From: Cannabis sativa
Lineage: Eukaryota > Streptophyta > Magnoliopsida > Rosales > Cannabaceae
DNA length: 64,000 bases
Assembly: GCF_029168945.1 (NCBI RefSeq)
Contig: NC_083605.1
Span: 74,418,969 to 74,482,968 of the forward strand
Direction: 5' to 3'
The position numbers were made by a program, and so were the translations under genes. This document shows, in pieces, positions 18,818 through 30,600 of the stretch. The notes under the pieces were generated by a model. That model was not told the origin of the DNA, ran no database searches, and was given only the letters and a program-made list of their open reading frames with translations. Every line of letters starts with the position of its first letter. Positions within the stretch are counted from its first letter, which is position 1.

Positions 18818-21800
18818 ATGAATGGAAAAAAGGGTAGTATTGAGATTGACATTCCTTCATCAGCTGCCAAAGCTAGTATCACTTGTAATAGTAATAAGCA
18901 GCACGAGGGGACGGGGGCGGTGGCGGTGGTGGTGGGGGCGGCCGGCAAGAGGTCTAGTGGTGGTGGGATCTTGAATTCATGTGAAGGTTGGATTAAGAGG
19001 GTGTGGGAATTTGCTAAAGAAGACACTAATAGAGTAATATTTGCACTTAAAGTTGGGCTTGCAGTGTTGCTTGTGTCTTTGCTTATTCTATTCAGAGCAC
19101 CTTATGAAGTCTTTGGTACCAACATCATTTGGTCCATTCTCACTGTTGCCATTATGTTCGAATACACAGTTGGTATGTATACATATACATATATATATAT
19201 TTATAATAATGTATTTCACTATAACTTTTTATTAATTGCAACAATACACATTCTTTTTAATATAAACATTAAAAAAAATCTTAATTTTAGTGAAAAAATA
19301 ATTTATAAAGAACAAATTTCTACCCATGTCTCGTTAATTTTCTAAAATATTTAAGACTCATTTAGAACGTCGTGTTGTATTATATTGAATTGGATTATAT
19401 ATCATATTTTTTATATAATACTATATTAAACTTTAATTTATACTACAATATTTTATATTTAAGTGTACATAAAAATTAATACCACATATAATTTTACATA
19501 AAAATATCGCATAAAATACAATTCAATATAATATTATACAATACGGTGTAATACGACGTACCAAACGAACCCTTTAATCACAAAAATCACAATTTCTTTT
19601 GTCTGTAATATTTTATTGGTACAAAAGAAAAATACTACTGAAAATTTTTCACTTAATTTAGTTTTGCAGTAAAATATTATGTGTGTTTTGTTGTTATCAA
19701 TATCAAGAAGTATGATTATTTGTTTTTAATTTTTAATTGTATAGGAGCAACATTTAACAGAGGATTCAATAGAGCTCTTGGGAGTTTACTAGCTGGAATC
19801 TTGGCCATTGGTGTAGCTCAGCTAGCCCTTTGTGCTGGTCGAGTAGCTGAGCCTATCATCATTGGCATTAGCATTTTTTTAGTTGGCACTATAACTTCAT
19901 TCATGAAATTATGGCCATCTTTAGTCCCATATGAGTATGGATTCAGGGTCATACTCTTCACCTACTGTTTGATCATAGTTTCCGGTTACCGAATGGGAAA
20001 TCCAATGCGGACTTCCATGGATCGGCTCTACTCGATCGCCATTGGAGGAGTTGTGGCTGTACTAGTGAATGTTCTGGTTTGTCCAATCTGGGCTGGAGAG
20101 CAATTGCATAAGGAGATAGTTAAGAATTTCAACTCGGTCGCTGACTCGCTCGAAGGTACATAATTAATAATTAGAAGTGTGTTTGGTAGATTGTACTTAG
20201 ATAATACAATTCAATTCAATATAATACTATATACAAAGCAATGATATGCGTGTTTTGTGTTGAAAATCAAATATAGAATGTGTGAGAAAGTACTTATCAG
20301 AAGATGGATCAGAACATGCTGAGTTCTTCAAGACTGTCATGGATGAGTTCCCAGATGAGCCTGCTTACAAGAAATGCAAAACCACATTGAACTCCTCAGC
20401 TAAACTTGAGAATTTGGTAATACTTAAACTACTTTTCTCAAATGTTTATAGTAAATATAATAATGAATGACATGTAAAAGTAGTACTACTCATTAGGCCA
20501 TGTTTGATTTGGCCTAATTGTAATCGTAATGAAATCACCATTACAATTCCATTATTAATTTGGTTTGGTTTTGAAGCATTTACAATATAATCAACATTAT
20601 ACCATTTATATGAATAAGTATTAAAGCTCCACACTGTGTAATCACTATTACACCATTTATATATATATGGCTAAAGGCTAGTTAGGATTTTTGCCTCTAA
20701 ATTTTGACATGTACTAAATCATGTTTTCTAAACATTTTTAGTCGTTAAAATTCTTCTTAAACTTTTGAGATTGTTAAATTTAAAGACTTTTATCCAATTT
20801 CAGTCTATTTAACTAATTTAGTATTGTTTATGTACTAAATCATGTTACTAAGACTTTAATATTTACCAAATCATGTTTGGACAAAAATCTTTAAATTCAA
20901 CCATCTCAATACTTCAGGAAAAAAATTTAATGAGCTTAAAAGTTCAGAGGCATGATTTAATACATGTGAAATTGTAAAAATTCTAAATAGCTTATATAAA
21001 AGTAAAATTACCCTTATACCCTTACTTTATACCCTTCTATTGCCCAAAAAAATATCGTAAGGATATTTGTGTCAATTACACCACTCATTCCCATAACCAT
21101 TACAAATAAACCAAACTTCTCAATACTATACTAATATTATCATTATTACTACTATTAAACCAAATGTCACCGAATAGTGTTGTGATGCTGTGTTTTTACT
21201 TAAGAAGATTTTATGTCTGATTTTGGTGTTGATTTGATGACACAATTAGGCTAATTCTGCGAAGTGGGAGCCACCACATGGTAGGTTCAGACATTTCTTC
21301 TATCCATGGTGTGAGTATGTCAAAGTTGGAGCTGTTTTGAGATATTGTGCCTATGAAGTTATGGCACTTCATGGTGTTTTACACTCTGAAATCCAGGTAT
21401 CTTTTCTTTTAATTGTTCTCTCATATAAGCACATATTCTATTTGGAACTCTCACTCTCATATAACTTTAATAATTAGAGAAGGGATATTCACAACCCACT
21501 TGAAAGGAATCAGAAACCAAGATGCTGAAAAAACTAAGGAATCTGAGATTTTTTTTAGTAAAAAATAAAATTAACAATAATCCCAAAAAGAAGAACAAAG
21601 AAAAGACTTTCTTTGCTGGTTTAGATTTCTCATGACAAGGGAGAGAATATTAGAGAAGGGAATTATGCTCTTTTTTATTCTCAAATTGGAGAGGTCTTAT
21701 GGTGGGGTGTTTGAAGAAGGAATATAAGTATAGTTTAATAGGTAAATAAAAATCTCTGACCAGACCAGACATATCCATGTTCTGTTTGTTCTCTGTCCCA

Positions 21801-23181
21801 ACTCCTAACATGAGTTTTTTTTACTTTTAAAACAGAATAACACCTGTGGAACAATGTTTCACTATAGGTTGTGTTAAACAAAAGATCATTATTCAGTTTA
21901 GTTAGCTAATTAATTAATCAAGAAAGAAAAAAATAAAACAAATGAAAGGTACCTATGTTTTATTATCATATGTTAGCCAAAAAATATTAATAATATAAAA
22001 TGATCAGACTGTGAGACAATGAAGGAAAACAAAAGTTTCAAACTTTGAAGCCAAGGGTGAATGAGAAATTACTAGTGTTTTTTAGAGCTCAGATCCTTTG
22101 TCACCAAGCTTTTGTCTTTTGACAAATATATATATAAATATATGTATATATATACATATATAAATTTATATCTGAGGTTTTCAGGTTCTGAGAGTCATAG
22201 CAATACTCACATGGGAAAACTGCATAGCTAGCTTTCTATATTCTCTCACCTTTTCAAGGTATGCAAAACTTGAAAGTTATTGTGTGCATCATATCCCTTC
22301 TCCTTTCCGGTACCTTTTTGAAGATGCACTCTACTTGAATCATCATCACAAGCAAGCAACATCAGTAGAGTATTAAATCCCGAAAGAGAATCGAAAACTT
22401 AGAACTAACAAAAGTTAAAATGACCGGAAATTCATCACTCAATTTATTTGTTTATTTATTTCGGTTTCATACTCTTAACTGTAACACACTCACATTGACA
22501 TCATAATCATCCTAACAGGCACCGTACAATCTCCGAATTGCATTCCAGTCCGAAATTCAGGATGCAACAAACCAGGCTGCAGAATTAATCAGAGTATTAG
22601 GCAAAGACATATGCAACATGAATCGAAGCATCAAAACTTCCTTACTCAAGAAAGTACACAGCTCGGCCGTGACACTGCAGCGTGCAGTAGACTTGCACTC
22701 GTATCTCCTCACATCCCCCTCCTGCTCTGGTGTCCTTCCTTCAGTATCTGACAACGCTTCAAAGCCGCTCCCCAAGCTCTCTCCCACCATGTCGTCCACT
22801 CTCGTCGACATAAACCAGTTACTGGCCTGTAGTGAATTTGATAGCAACAACAACAACAATGAAATGAACTCAAATAATCAGATGCTGCAGACACAAAACT
22901 CAACAGTAGTTCAGGCTGAATCTTACCACGAGCTGATGAGAAAGCAATCGAGAAGGCTGCATTCCTGGCCTTCGAGACAATTAGATACTTTTTATGAAGA
23001 AGACGGGGCCTTGAATACAGACTTTTTACCAAGAATGAAAGCTTTAGAGAGCACTGCATCACTGTCACTGGTGAACTTCACTTCTTTGCTTATTGAGTTT
23101 GTGGCAAGGCTTGACCACTTAGTTGAAGCAGTTGATGAGCTTTCTAAGTTAGCTAAGTTCAAACATGACGGATTACACTAA
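18818..23181 (+). CDS. Aluminium-activated malate transporter (ALMT9/ALMT4-like anion channel)
   Basis: Five exons read from splice sites and frame: 18818-19172, 19745-20155, 20277-20416, 21250-21396, 22519-23181. They join without gaps into 571 codons, the usual ALMT length. The N-terminus is polar and Gly/Ala-rich (1-55). About six membrane segments follow (roughly 73-245), including the family motif around TVGATFNRGFNRALG. The cytosolic half carries the conserved WEPPHG motif (308-313) and ends with the typical FTSLLIEFVARLDHLVEA stretch. ALMT proteins are malate- and chloride-permeable channels. Similarity is to the vacuolar-membrane clade (ALMT3/4/9) rather than the root plasma-membrane or guard-cell R-type clades; the subclade is inferred. 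Introns 1 to 3 contain MITE-like repeats. It converges with the gene at 24221-26212. Confidence 0.93.
19363..19575. mobile_element. MITE in ALMT intron 1
   Basis: Inverted ends: acgtcgtgttgtattatatt on the left and the reverse complement tacgtcgtattacaccgtat on the right, each continuing into atattgaattg. A fragment of a related repeat is in intron 2 (about 20170-20245). Confidence 0.6.
20675..20995. mobile_element. Foldback MITE in ALMT intron 3
   Basis: ggatttttgcctctaaattttgacatgtactaaatcatg on the left reappears inverted on the right (catgatttaatacatgtgaa...). The same family is at 48198-48597. It sits inside further MITE-like sequence (20495-21180) bounded by ggccatgtttgatttgg and accaaatgtcacc. 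Confidence 0.65.
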
Positions 23182-24220
23182 CAAATTTTTTCCTTATTTA
23201 AAACATGAAAAATCATGTATTAATTATGATCAAGATAGAAAAGAAAAGAAGACAAAACAATAAAATGTAAAATTACTAAAGCAAGGTTTTTGCCTCTTGT
23301 TGATGTTGGTTGGTTCTTTTTCTTATTCTACATAATATTTCTATACATATATACACGTGTCACAATTGGTAGTCACCAAACTTATTGTTCTCATAATCAG
23401 TGGTGGACATAATTATTAGTGTTATACATCCCAAAAAGTCAAGATTGTAAGTTCTTATTGATGACTTCAAAATGCAGCAGCACAGTATATTCAGTTTTTT
23501 GCAGACTTTTAACAATTATATAACAACCACTAAATTATATTTTATATTTTCATTTTATTTAATTTAATTTTCTTTTCAAACCTAAGGATCTATTCCATCA
23601 ACACTACTAGTGTATAAGGTAAAAAAAGCTCATCATTCCTGCAGTAGAAATTTAGAATTTCATTTTTTTTTCAACTCTTTCAAATAGTAATTTCTAGTTG
23701 GTATCAAACTTGAATACGACTCTCATTATCACCCAACCAAGAAATATAGGCAAAGAATTATGACACTTCTTTTTTAACAAAATAAGATTACCATTAAGTA
23801 ATAATCATATTAGCAGAATAGAAAGAGAATTATAGCACCGAAAGATAGGCTTTATTATTAATATAACCAGAATGTCTGACAAACTGACCGACCTTACAGG
23901 TGAGGATGCAACAACCTGTATTCACAACAAACTTGACTGTGGATTTCTTTTTTATAAATATTTACAAGAAAGAAGGAAATCCAAAGACCCAACCAACTAC
24001 CTTTTGATTTTATTCACTGTCACTCTAGACTGTGAAAGCATAAATGGTTCTGCCCACTACGAACCAATGAATTGACAACTTAGAAGAACTTTAACTAATA
24101 TACGAAGACGCCAGGCTGACTAAAAAGAAAATGACACGGACATGCCAGGAAACCACCCTGTCATACATACTATGGCAAAACCTAACAGAATAAAGATGAG
24201 AGAAGGAGCAGAGATTTACA
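23182..24220. other. Convergent intergenic region: 3' ends of ALMT and the zinc-finger gene
   Basis: AT-rich. Presumably contains both 3' UTRs and polyadenylation signals (aataaaatg near 23260 for the plus strand). The small open frame at 23872-24075 is not convincing. Confidence 0.4.
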
Positions 24221-26212
24221 TTACATCCAATTCTGAGGAATAATGTATGATTTCATTGGCTCGACGGAAGCGTCCTTGACACCTACGTTGCTGCTGCTGC
24301 TGCTAGCTCCGAGAACAGAACTCACCTTGATGAAGTGACTTCCGCCATGCACTCTACCTTCCCCGACTGGGAAATTACTTGGACCACCAAACTGATTCAA
24401 GCCAAAACCTGTGCTGTCTGCTGAAGTCAGCTTTGAAACATCTATGTTCATGTCCTCTGGGACAACCTCTTTCACCTTGTCGAGTTTGGTTTCTTGAACT
24501 AAAGATCCTATGGTTGCACCTCCATGAACTCTCTTGTCCTGTACCAGGCCGCTGTGGAGTGCACATAGGCCTGTTTTTCCCCTTGCAAATGAGTTGCAAG
24601 GACTAGCACAGCTGCCGAATTCTGATCCTGGATGACCCCAAGAGCATCGCTTTCCTCCACCATGAGCCTTGCAATAATCAGTGCTGCCTTGTGCACTCTT
24701 GCCACACCCATCAAACTTGCATCGCTTACCCCCTCCATGGCGAACACAGAAGTCAGTCCGTCCCCTAGCACTTTTAGTGCACTCAGGCATGGCACACCTT
24801 TTACCTCCTCCATGTGCCACACAGAAATTAGTACCCCCATGGACACTCTTTGTACAAACCCCGCCACCTTGAAAAGCACATCTTTTGCCCCCACCATGGC
24901 CCTTGCAAAAAGGAGTGCTTCCTTCAGCTCCTTTGGTGCATCCTGCAGCAGTGCACCTTTTTCCTCCACCATGAGCCTTACAATACATGGTGCTTCCTTG
25001 TGCTCCTTTTGTGCATCCTGTAGCTTGGCAGCGTCGGCCACCTCCATGTGAGATGCAAAGGCCCGATAAGCCTTCTGCACTCTTTGTGCAGTTTTCTTTT
25101 TGACATCTTTTGCCACCACCGTGCCTAATACACAGTCCCGATTTGCCTCTGGCAGCTCGAGTGCAACCACCCTCATAACTGCATCTCCGACCACCACCAT
25201 GAGCAATACAATAATCTGTACGTCCCTCTGCACTCTTTGTGCAACCAAGAAATTCACACCGCCGACCACCCCCATGGGCCTTGCAGTACACAGTCCTGCC
25301 CTCAGCACCCTTGTGACAACCTTGTTTCTGACACCTACGACCTCCACCATGAGATATACAGCGGCCAGAAGCACCTCTGGCTCCCTTTCCACATCCCTCA
25401 ATCTGACATGTCTTCGAACTAGTGCTGCGATGTTGAGATAATTGCTGCTGTATTGTTGACCCGGAAGTACAGGTGACTGAGCTTTTTGGGGTGCTTAATA
25501 CACTTGATGAGAGGTCCAGAACAATGGGAGTTGGATCAACTTTTTGGGGAACCTGTTTAAATAAGATGGCATCCCCTGCAATGGAAGATGTTGGCAATGG
25601 TGGCACAATAATCCCTTCTTTCCAATGACATGATGTTGATCCTTCATCTGCACTATTACCCATGAAAGCTGATAGTGGTATCTCTACTCCAGACTGAAGT
25701 GAACTGGAACTCGGATGAACACTAGTGATTTCAGATTCACAGAAACCAGTAGAGAGACTTAACTCCAAGTCAACTTTGGGCTGCACCTCCACTGCTTTCA
25801 AAATTGAACTAGCATGTTTCTTTGGGCTGGGCAACTTTTCATTGCCAAGATGTAGAGAAAAGTCCAATTCAAGATCCATTGAGGATTCCTCATCAGTTTC
25901 CTTAGCTGAAGACATTGTAGTGCAAGCAGTTCCTGAACTTCCCTTGCTGTCCGAGGAACTTGGAGAACGGCCAAGCCCAAGAGACAGTGACGAGCCAACT
26001 TGCTGGCAGGCAGATGGATCAATCGAACTCCACTTCCGTTTAGTTCCCTTTGAGTTTGACATAAAAGGAATGGAGCCAGGGGAATTAAGACACAAGATAG
26101 TATCTGCATGAGACTCGGCTCCAACTACCCTAAATTGCTTAGAACCCAAAATCCCAAATGCATTTGAAGAATAATTAGCAGCAAACCCCATGTTCTGGAA
26201 CCTATCATCCAT
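24221..26212 (-). CDS. WRKY19-like zinc-finger repeat protein (loricrin-like annotation in plants)
   Basis: A single coding exon of 663 codons starting MDDRFQNMGF. Residues 1-265 are Ser-rich and low complexity and contain Leu-x-Leu-x-Leu motifs (SLSLGLG near 75-81, DLELSLS at 148-154) that resemble EAR repression motifs. From Cys269 to about 545 there are eleven Cys/His repeats of about 25 residues, consensus C-x4-C-x10-C-x2-H followed by GGG[RK]R; the eighth has a 3-residue insertion and the eleventh is degenerate. The C-terminus is Ser/Gly-rich and ends SYIIPQNWM. This is the zinc-finger family often named after WRKY19, although no WRKY domain is present. The molecular function is not established; a nuclear regulatory role is inferred. 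The ATG has a strong context (aaaATGG). The 5' UTR is spliced and carries uORFs. Confidence 0.88.
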   Translation of the reverse strand: MDDRFQNMGFAANYSSNAFGILGSKQFRVVGAESHADTILCLNSPGSIPFMSNSKGTKRKWSSIDPSACQQVGSSLSLGLGRSPSSSDSKGSSGTACTTMSSAKETDEESSMDLELDFSLHLGNEKLPSPKKHASSILKAVEVQPKVDLELSLSTGFCESEITSVHPSSSSLQSGVEIPLSAFMGNSADEGSTSCHWKEGIIVPPLPTSSIAGDAILFKQVPQKVDPTPIVLDLSSSVLSTPKSSVTCTSGSTIQQQLSQHRSTSSKTCQIEGCGKGARGASGRCISHGGGRRCQKQGCHKGAEGRTVYCKAHGGGRRCEFLGCTKSAEGRTDYCIAHGGGRRCSYEGGCTRAARGKSGLCIRHGGGKRCQKENCTKSAEGLSGLCISHGGGRRCQATGCTKGAQGSTMYCKAHGGGKRCTAAGCTKGAEGSTPFCKGHGGGKRCAFQGGGVCTKSVHGGTNFCVAHGGGKRCAMPECTKSARGRTDFCVRHGGGKRCKFDGCGKSAQGSTDYCKAHGGGKRCSWGHPGSEFGSCASPCNSFARGKTGLCALHSGLVQDKRVHGGATIGSLVQETKLDKVKEVVPEDMNIDVSKLTSADSTGFGLNQFGGPSNFPVGEGRVHGGSHFIKVSSVLGASSSSSNVGVKDASVEPMKSYIIPQNWM

Positions 26213-26299
26213 TTTTATAACTTAAATTCAATATTACACTAACCTAAAATTAATTGCAACAGAACAGTCTACCTGACTTCCGGGCTAGAAAAATAATAT

Positions 26300-26380
26300 T
26301 TACAAAACTAGAGTTAGATTGTCTCTAAAAGAGTACATCCCACCCCCGCTAACAAATCCTGAGGTATCCCGACGATCCAT
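26300..26380 (-). CDS. Upstream ORF in the 5' UTR of the zinc-finger gene (26 codons)
   Basis: Encodes MDRRDTSGFVSGGGMYSFRD plus six more residues. The ATG has a strong context (aaaATGG) and lies three bases after a good splice acceptor (ttattacag ending at 26384 on the minus strand). The uORF ends 87 bases before the main start codon. If translated it should reduce or condition translation of the main protein. Whether the peptide is conserved cannot be judged from one sequence. Confidence 0.5.
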   Translation of the reverse strand: MDRRDTSGFVSGGGMYSFRDNLTLVL

Positions 26381-28245
26381 TTTCTGTAATAAAATCCCAA
26401 ACCAGACTTTCACGGATTATTAGCGAGTGCACATAAATTCAATGTAACTTGATGTCTTCACAGCAAGAAGGCAGACAAACATCCTGTTACACCCAAAAAA
26501 AAAAGCACATTATCAGAGATAAACTAAAGAAAATGATGAAAACATAATGGAAGAAAATCACGGTAAAAAAAAAATCTTCTTTTAACGACAACAAAAGGAG
26601 AGCTCAGCTGCTCAACAAAAGGAGAAAGTGGAAGCATTATTCACATCAATAAACTAAAAAAATTGCTTTGCAAGAAAACGCAAAATTGGCTTTAATTAAA
26701 CTGATTACGCTGCGAAAGCTAAATGTCACACATTCTTCCCTATCTCATTTGCTCACACATGACACAAAATTAATTGGTTTACGATCTCAACAGCCCCAAT
26801 TAATTATCACAGTTAAGAAACAAATATTAAGAGATTGTCCTCAAAACAAGTGAAAAGTGAACTAAGGTGGGAAGATTATTTCAACCTCCATCCCCTTCCA
26901 AAAAAACTAATTTAGTCCATAAAACAGCATACAGTCTTTAAATGTCCTCACTTTCTCTTTCTCCTTTATTTATGACGGCCACCAACAACTGAAAAAGGAC
27001 CATGTACATCTAAACACAAAAGACATAGCAAGCACACATCCATATGTATAAATATATTAACAGATGTAGTCAGAAATAAAGAAGCAAATTAATACATCTT
27101 TAGAGAGAGAGAGAGAGAGAGAAAAGGTATCCGTCTAAAATTAAAATTATAAATTATAAAACATACGAAAATGTGTTGGTTGCTGGAATTAATTCAGTCT
27201 AGAACCACTTTTTTTTTTAACCACTATTGACACAAAAATTCAAACAATGAATTCCGACCCAACAAAATATAGATTCGTACTTTAAATCATCAAATCATAT
27301 CGTCCAAACTGGGTCCATACTAGTTCAGGACAATTACATCGTTTGAACTGACTACATGTCTTAGAAACCAAAATAAGACAAAGCATACTACGTTTTAAAG
27401 TAACTATTGACGCACAAGATAACAAATCTCTGGTTACAGAAGCAAAATTGTATAGATACTTCCGTCAAATGATGTGGATGTAAAAATATGTGACTAAAGT
27501 TTGACAAAAATTATCAAAAGCTCTAGAAACACAATTAAAAACAATTTCTAAGAATCAATATGGTAAAATAAGTACAAAAAGGTTTCTTCTTTCTTCTTAA
27601 TCCTCAATTTTCACGGAAATCAAAGAAAGTAAAAGACTTGAAATTTGACGGAATTTCCAATAAAAAAAAGTTCAATACACTGCATTTTGTTCGAAGATAT
27701 GACAAACTGTAACATCTATACATTTGTTTTGGGAAGAAAATAATTGCAAACAATGAAATTCAAAATAAAAAATAACTAAAATCGTTTAAGAAAAGTGAAT
27801 TCAAAGGATTCAGATGCGAAACCAGAGCTAAAAAAAGTGAAAAATATATATAAAAAAAAGCATAATTTAGCATAAAAGAAGCTCTGCAATGCTTGTTAAT
27901 AAGCAAAAACCAAAAAACAGAAGAAAAACTCAATAAAGAGCGCTTAGCTTCATACTTCACTCATCAAAACTCAACAATTTCAGCTCAACTGAGCCTCAAA
28001 CTTTAAAAAATATATATACAAAATTAAAAAAAAAAAAAAAAAATCGACAATCAAACTTCCTTTACTCCGTTTCAGAGCAACAAAACAGATCTGGATTAAT
28101 AAAACTCATAAATCAATCAATCAACCAAAACGGCGATAACACCAGAGTTCAAAATTGAGCCAAGACCAAATAAAACAGGGATTCGATACATAATAAAAAC
28201 ATACATACACATATATAATTAAGAAGGAAAATTCAATAAAAATAC
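26381..28245 (-). other. 5' UTR intron of the zinc-finger gene
   Basis: A probable intron between the donor gtattttt (28245 downwards, minus strand) and the acceptor at about 26384. AT-rich with no ORF; contains a (GA)n run at 27104-27121. An extra small UTR exon inside it cannot be excluded. Confidence 0.5.
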
Positions 28246-28440
28246 CTGAAAATTTAGAGACTATTGTGGCGGTGTTTAGGTGGGTGGCGAGGTCATGATT
28301 AGGGTTTTAAGACCGGCGGTAAGGAAGGAGAGAAGAGAAGAAGAAATGGAAGGTGGAGGCGGCGAAGAGAGAACGAGAGAGAGAGGGAAAGAGATAGGAA
28401 AGAGAGAAATGATATGAGACACGAGCGAGCGAGGCCTCTT
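28246..28440 (-). other. Probable first noncoding exon of the zinc-finger gene
   Basis: A CT-rich leader on the minus strand (ctctctttcc...ctctctctcgttctctc), with a telo-box-like aaaccctaa (28299-28310 region), ending ttttcag before a gt donor. It includes a seven-codon uORF, ATG at 28296 to stop at 28276. The transcription start is estimated. Confidence 0.5.
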
Positions 28441-28560
28441 CTCTCCTCTCTGCGCGTCTTATTAAATATTAAATAATAATAATATAATATAATAACGGCT
28501 CCCGGTTTTTTTTTTTTTTTTTACCTACAGATGTTAAAACTTTTTGGAAATTCTAGGGGC
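28441..28560 (-). promoter_or_regulatory. Putative core promoter of the zinc-finger gene
   Basis: On the minus strand, tattatttaatatttaataag just upstream of the CT-rich leader could serve as a TATA-like region. Weak evidence. Confidence 0.35.
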
Positions 28561-29449
28561 CGTTTCGAAGTAAGTGTAGCTCCATGCTATGTTAGGGTAT
28601 TTTGAGTATAATACATATCGAAAGAGGTATGTTTCAATTAAATATAAAATTAGAGGTAAATTTGATTAATTGATTAATAAAAATAGTATTTTTCAACTTA
28701 CTCGTATGAGTCTGATATAGTTTAATATAATAATTTTTAAAGAGTATTACTGGTTAATCACAAAGCGACTTGTTTAGAAGTATTAAATTTTATTAGTGCC
28801 TAAGAGCAATGCTCTTTTGAAAAGTATGTAATAATATAGGTCGTAATGAACCAATTTATAAAGAGATGTGTTTTGTCGTGTTTTGTTAATATTTTAAGGA
28901 ATAAAGAGTAACCCTGATACGACCCGTAAGCTATTTTTGTGTCGTGCTTTATTCGGACTTACTTATTTTTTTATAAATAGATTAGTTTGTTTTCTTATAT
29001 AGGCTCAAATTTGGGCTCTACATTTTTTTTTAAAAAAAAAAAAGGATATTGAGTTAATTGCTGAATTATGTATATTTTTTTTTTATAATTTCAATTATTT
29101 TTATATAATTTTTCAACAATATTTTACACGTAATCAAATTAGAAATTAATTAGAATGATTAAAATTTAAATATTTATTAGTAAATGCATATATAATTTCT
29201 TATTAATATCAAATTCTTATAAGGATTTTACGTTTTGTGCTTTTAGAGTCTATTCGTGCTTATGTTTCGTGTGGCTTATCCTTCCGTGTCATGTTTAAGT
29301 TTATTTTTTTCGTGTTGTACCATACCAATTTGCAGCATCGTGTCGTATCGTCTCCAAGCTCATATTTTTCATGCTAGGTCGTGCTCGTGCCTCTCGGGCT
29401 CATGTCAGTTTCGTGACGTGTCAAAAAATTTGTTCTGTATTTAGAGCTC
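28561..29449. other. Intergenic, degraded repeat
   Basis: No gene. Contains cgtgtcgtgct-type motifs in two regions (28870-28960 and 29260-29420) that suggest an old transposon with diverged inverted ends; boundaries not resolved. Confidence 0.3.
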
Positions 29450-29790
29450 TAAAAGTAACTATGTAATAACTAGGTAGTGTAATTACTAATGTTTAAAATA
29501 CAAGGTGCTTTTAGATATAATGCGGTAATTATATATGAATTTATAATATTTTGTTTGACAAAATAATTAATATTTACACATTAATATAATATTTTTTAGT
29601 AGTTAGTATTAAAATAGAAAGTTTTTAATAACTACACTCAATTCTCGCATGTGAATTGGAGAGAGTAATTGGAACCAATCAATTACTTACACAGTTACAA
29701 TACAATGTAATTATATGGTCATACAAATATGTTAAATTGTGTAATTACCACCAATTACACATAAATTCAATTACATTATGACTTTCTAAA
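29450..29790. mobile_element. MITE-like repeat (taattaca family)
   Basis: Shares, in inverted orientation, the gtattaa/gaaagtttttaat segment with 16312-16545, and has taattac motifs near both ends. Confidence 0.45.
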
Positions 29791-30591
29791 CGTGCATCTA
29801 TTGTTCGGATGTATTGATACGCCACTATCTCTATTTTAGTATTTAGTCTATTTTATTTATGATAGTGTATATTATAATTATTTAAGAAATCTTATAAATT
29901 ATCATTCCCAAGAATCTAACACAAGATGGTAGTTGTACATTATCATTCCCAAAAATTAAAATTTACATATTGAATGTCTTCTGTAAAATAAATTATTTAA
30001 ACACTATTTTCTATTTTTATATTGTAAATTATTTTAAATAAATTTTATTAAATATCTTAAATAATTAGAAGATATACAATTATAAAAAAAAAAACTAAAT
30101 ATTTGTCCTCAATGTTCAAAGTGTATCAATGCAATCTTATTATATCTTTAGATAATTTTTTTTTGGTAAAACTTAACGGCTGCTTTTCTTTATTTTTGTT
30201 GAAAAAAAATCTGATTTTATTCTAATTGAGAGGAGATTCGAGTTTATAAACTTTCCTTAATATGAAAATGGTTTTATTTATTTATTTATTTATTTTTGTT
30301 TCCTTAGTGGAATGGTTCATTGGATGTATGTAGTCGTTTTCTCAACCTTCCATATATCTTTGTAATTAAAATTAAGTTTTTTTAAAAAATAAATAAAAAT
30401 TGATTTGTTATTAATTACTTATTGTATTTTTCAATGTGAAAACGAAATTGTGGTGGTGGTATACTTCTCATTTGTCAATGACAAGTCAGAACATTTTTAT
30501 TTCCTTTTCTAGGAGAAGTCATCACCATTAATTTTTTTTTTAAATAGACATCACCATTAATAAGTATACTCACTTATTCTATTTTGGATAT
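29791..30591. other. Intergenic AT-rich DNA
   Basis: No ORF, RNA gene or clear repeat seen, apart from a short (TTTA)n run at 30276-30296. Confidence 0.4.
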
Positions 30592-30600
30592 ATATAGAGC

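Noticed and set aside
24508..25401. A 297-codon minus-strand frame and several plus-strand frames in the zinc-finger gene
   Set aside because: They are shadows of the periodic Cys/His repeat sequence in the 663-codon gene; none shows independent protein features.
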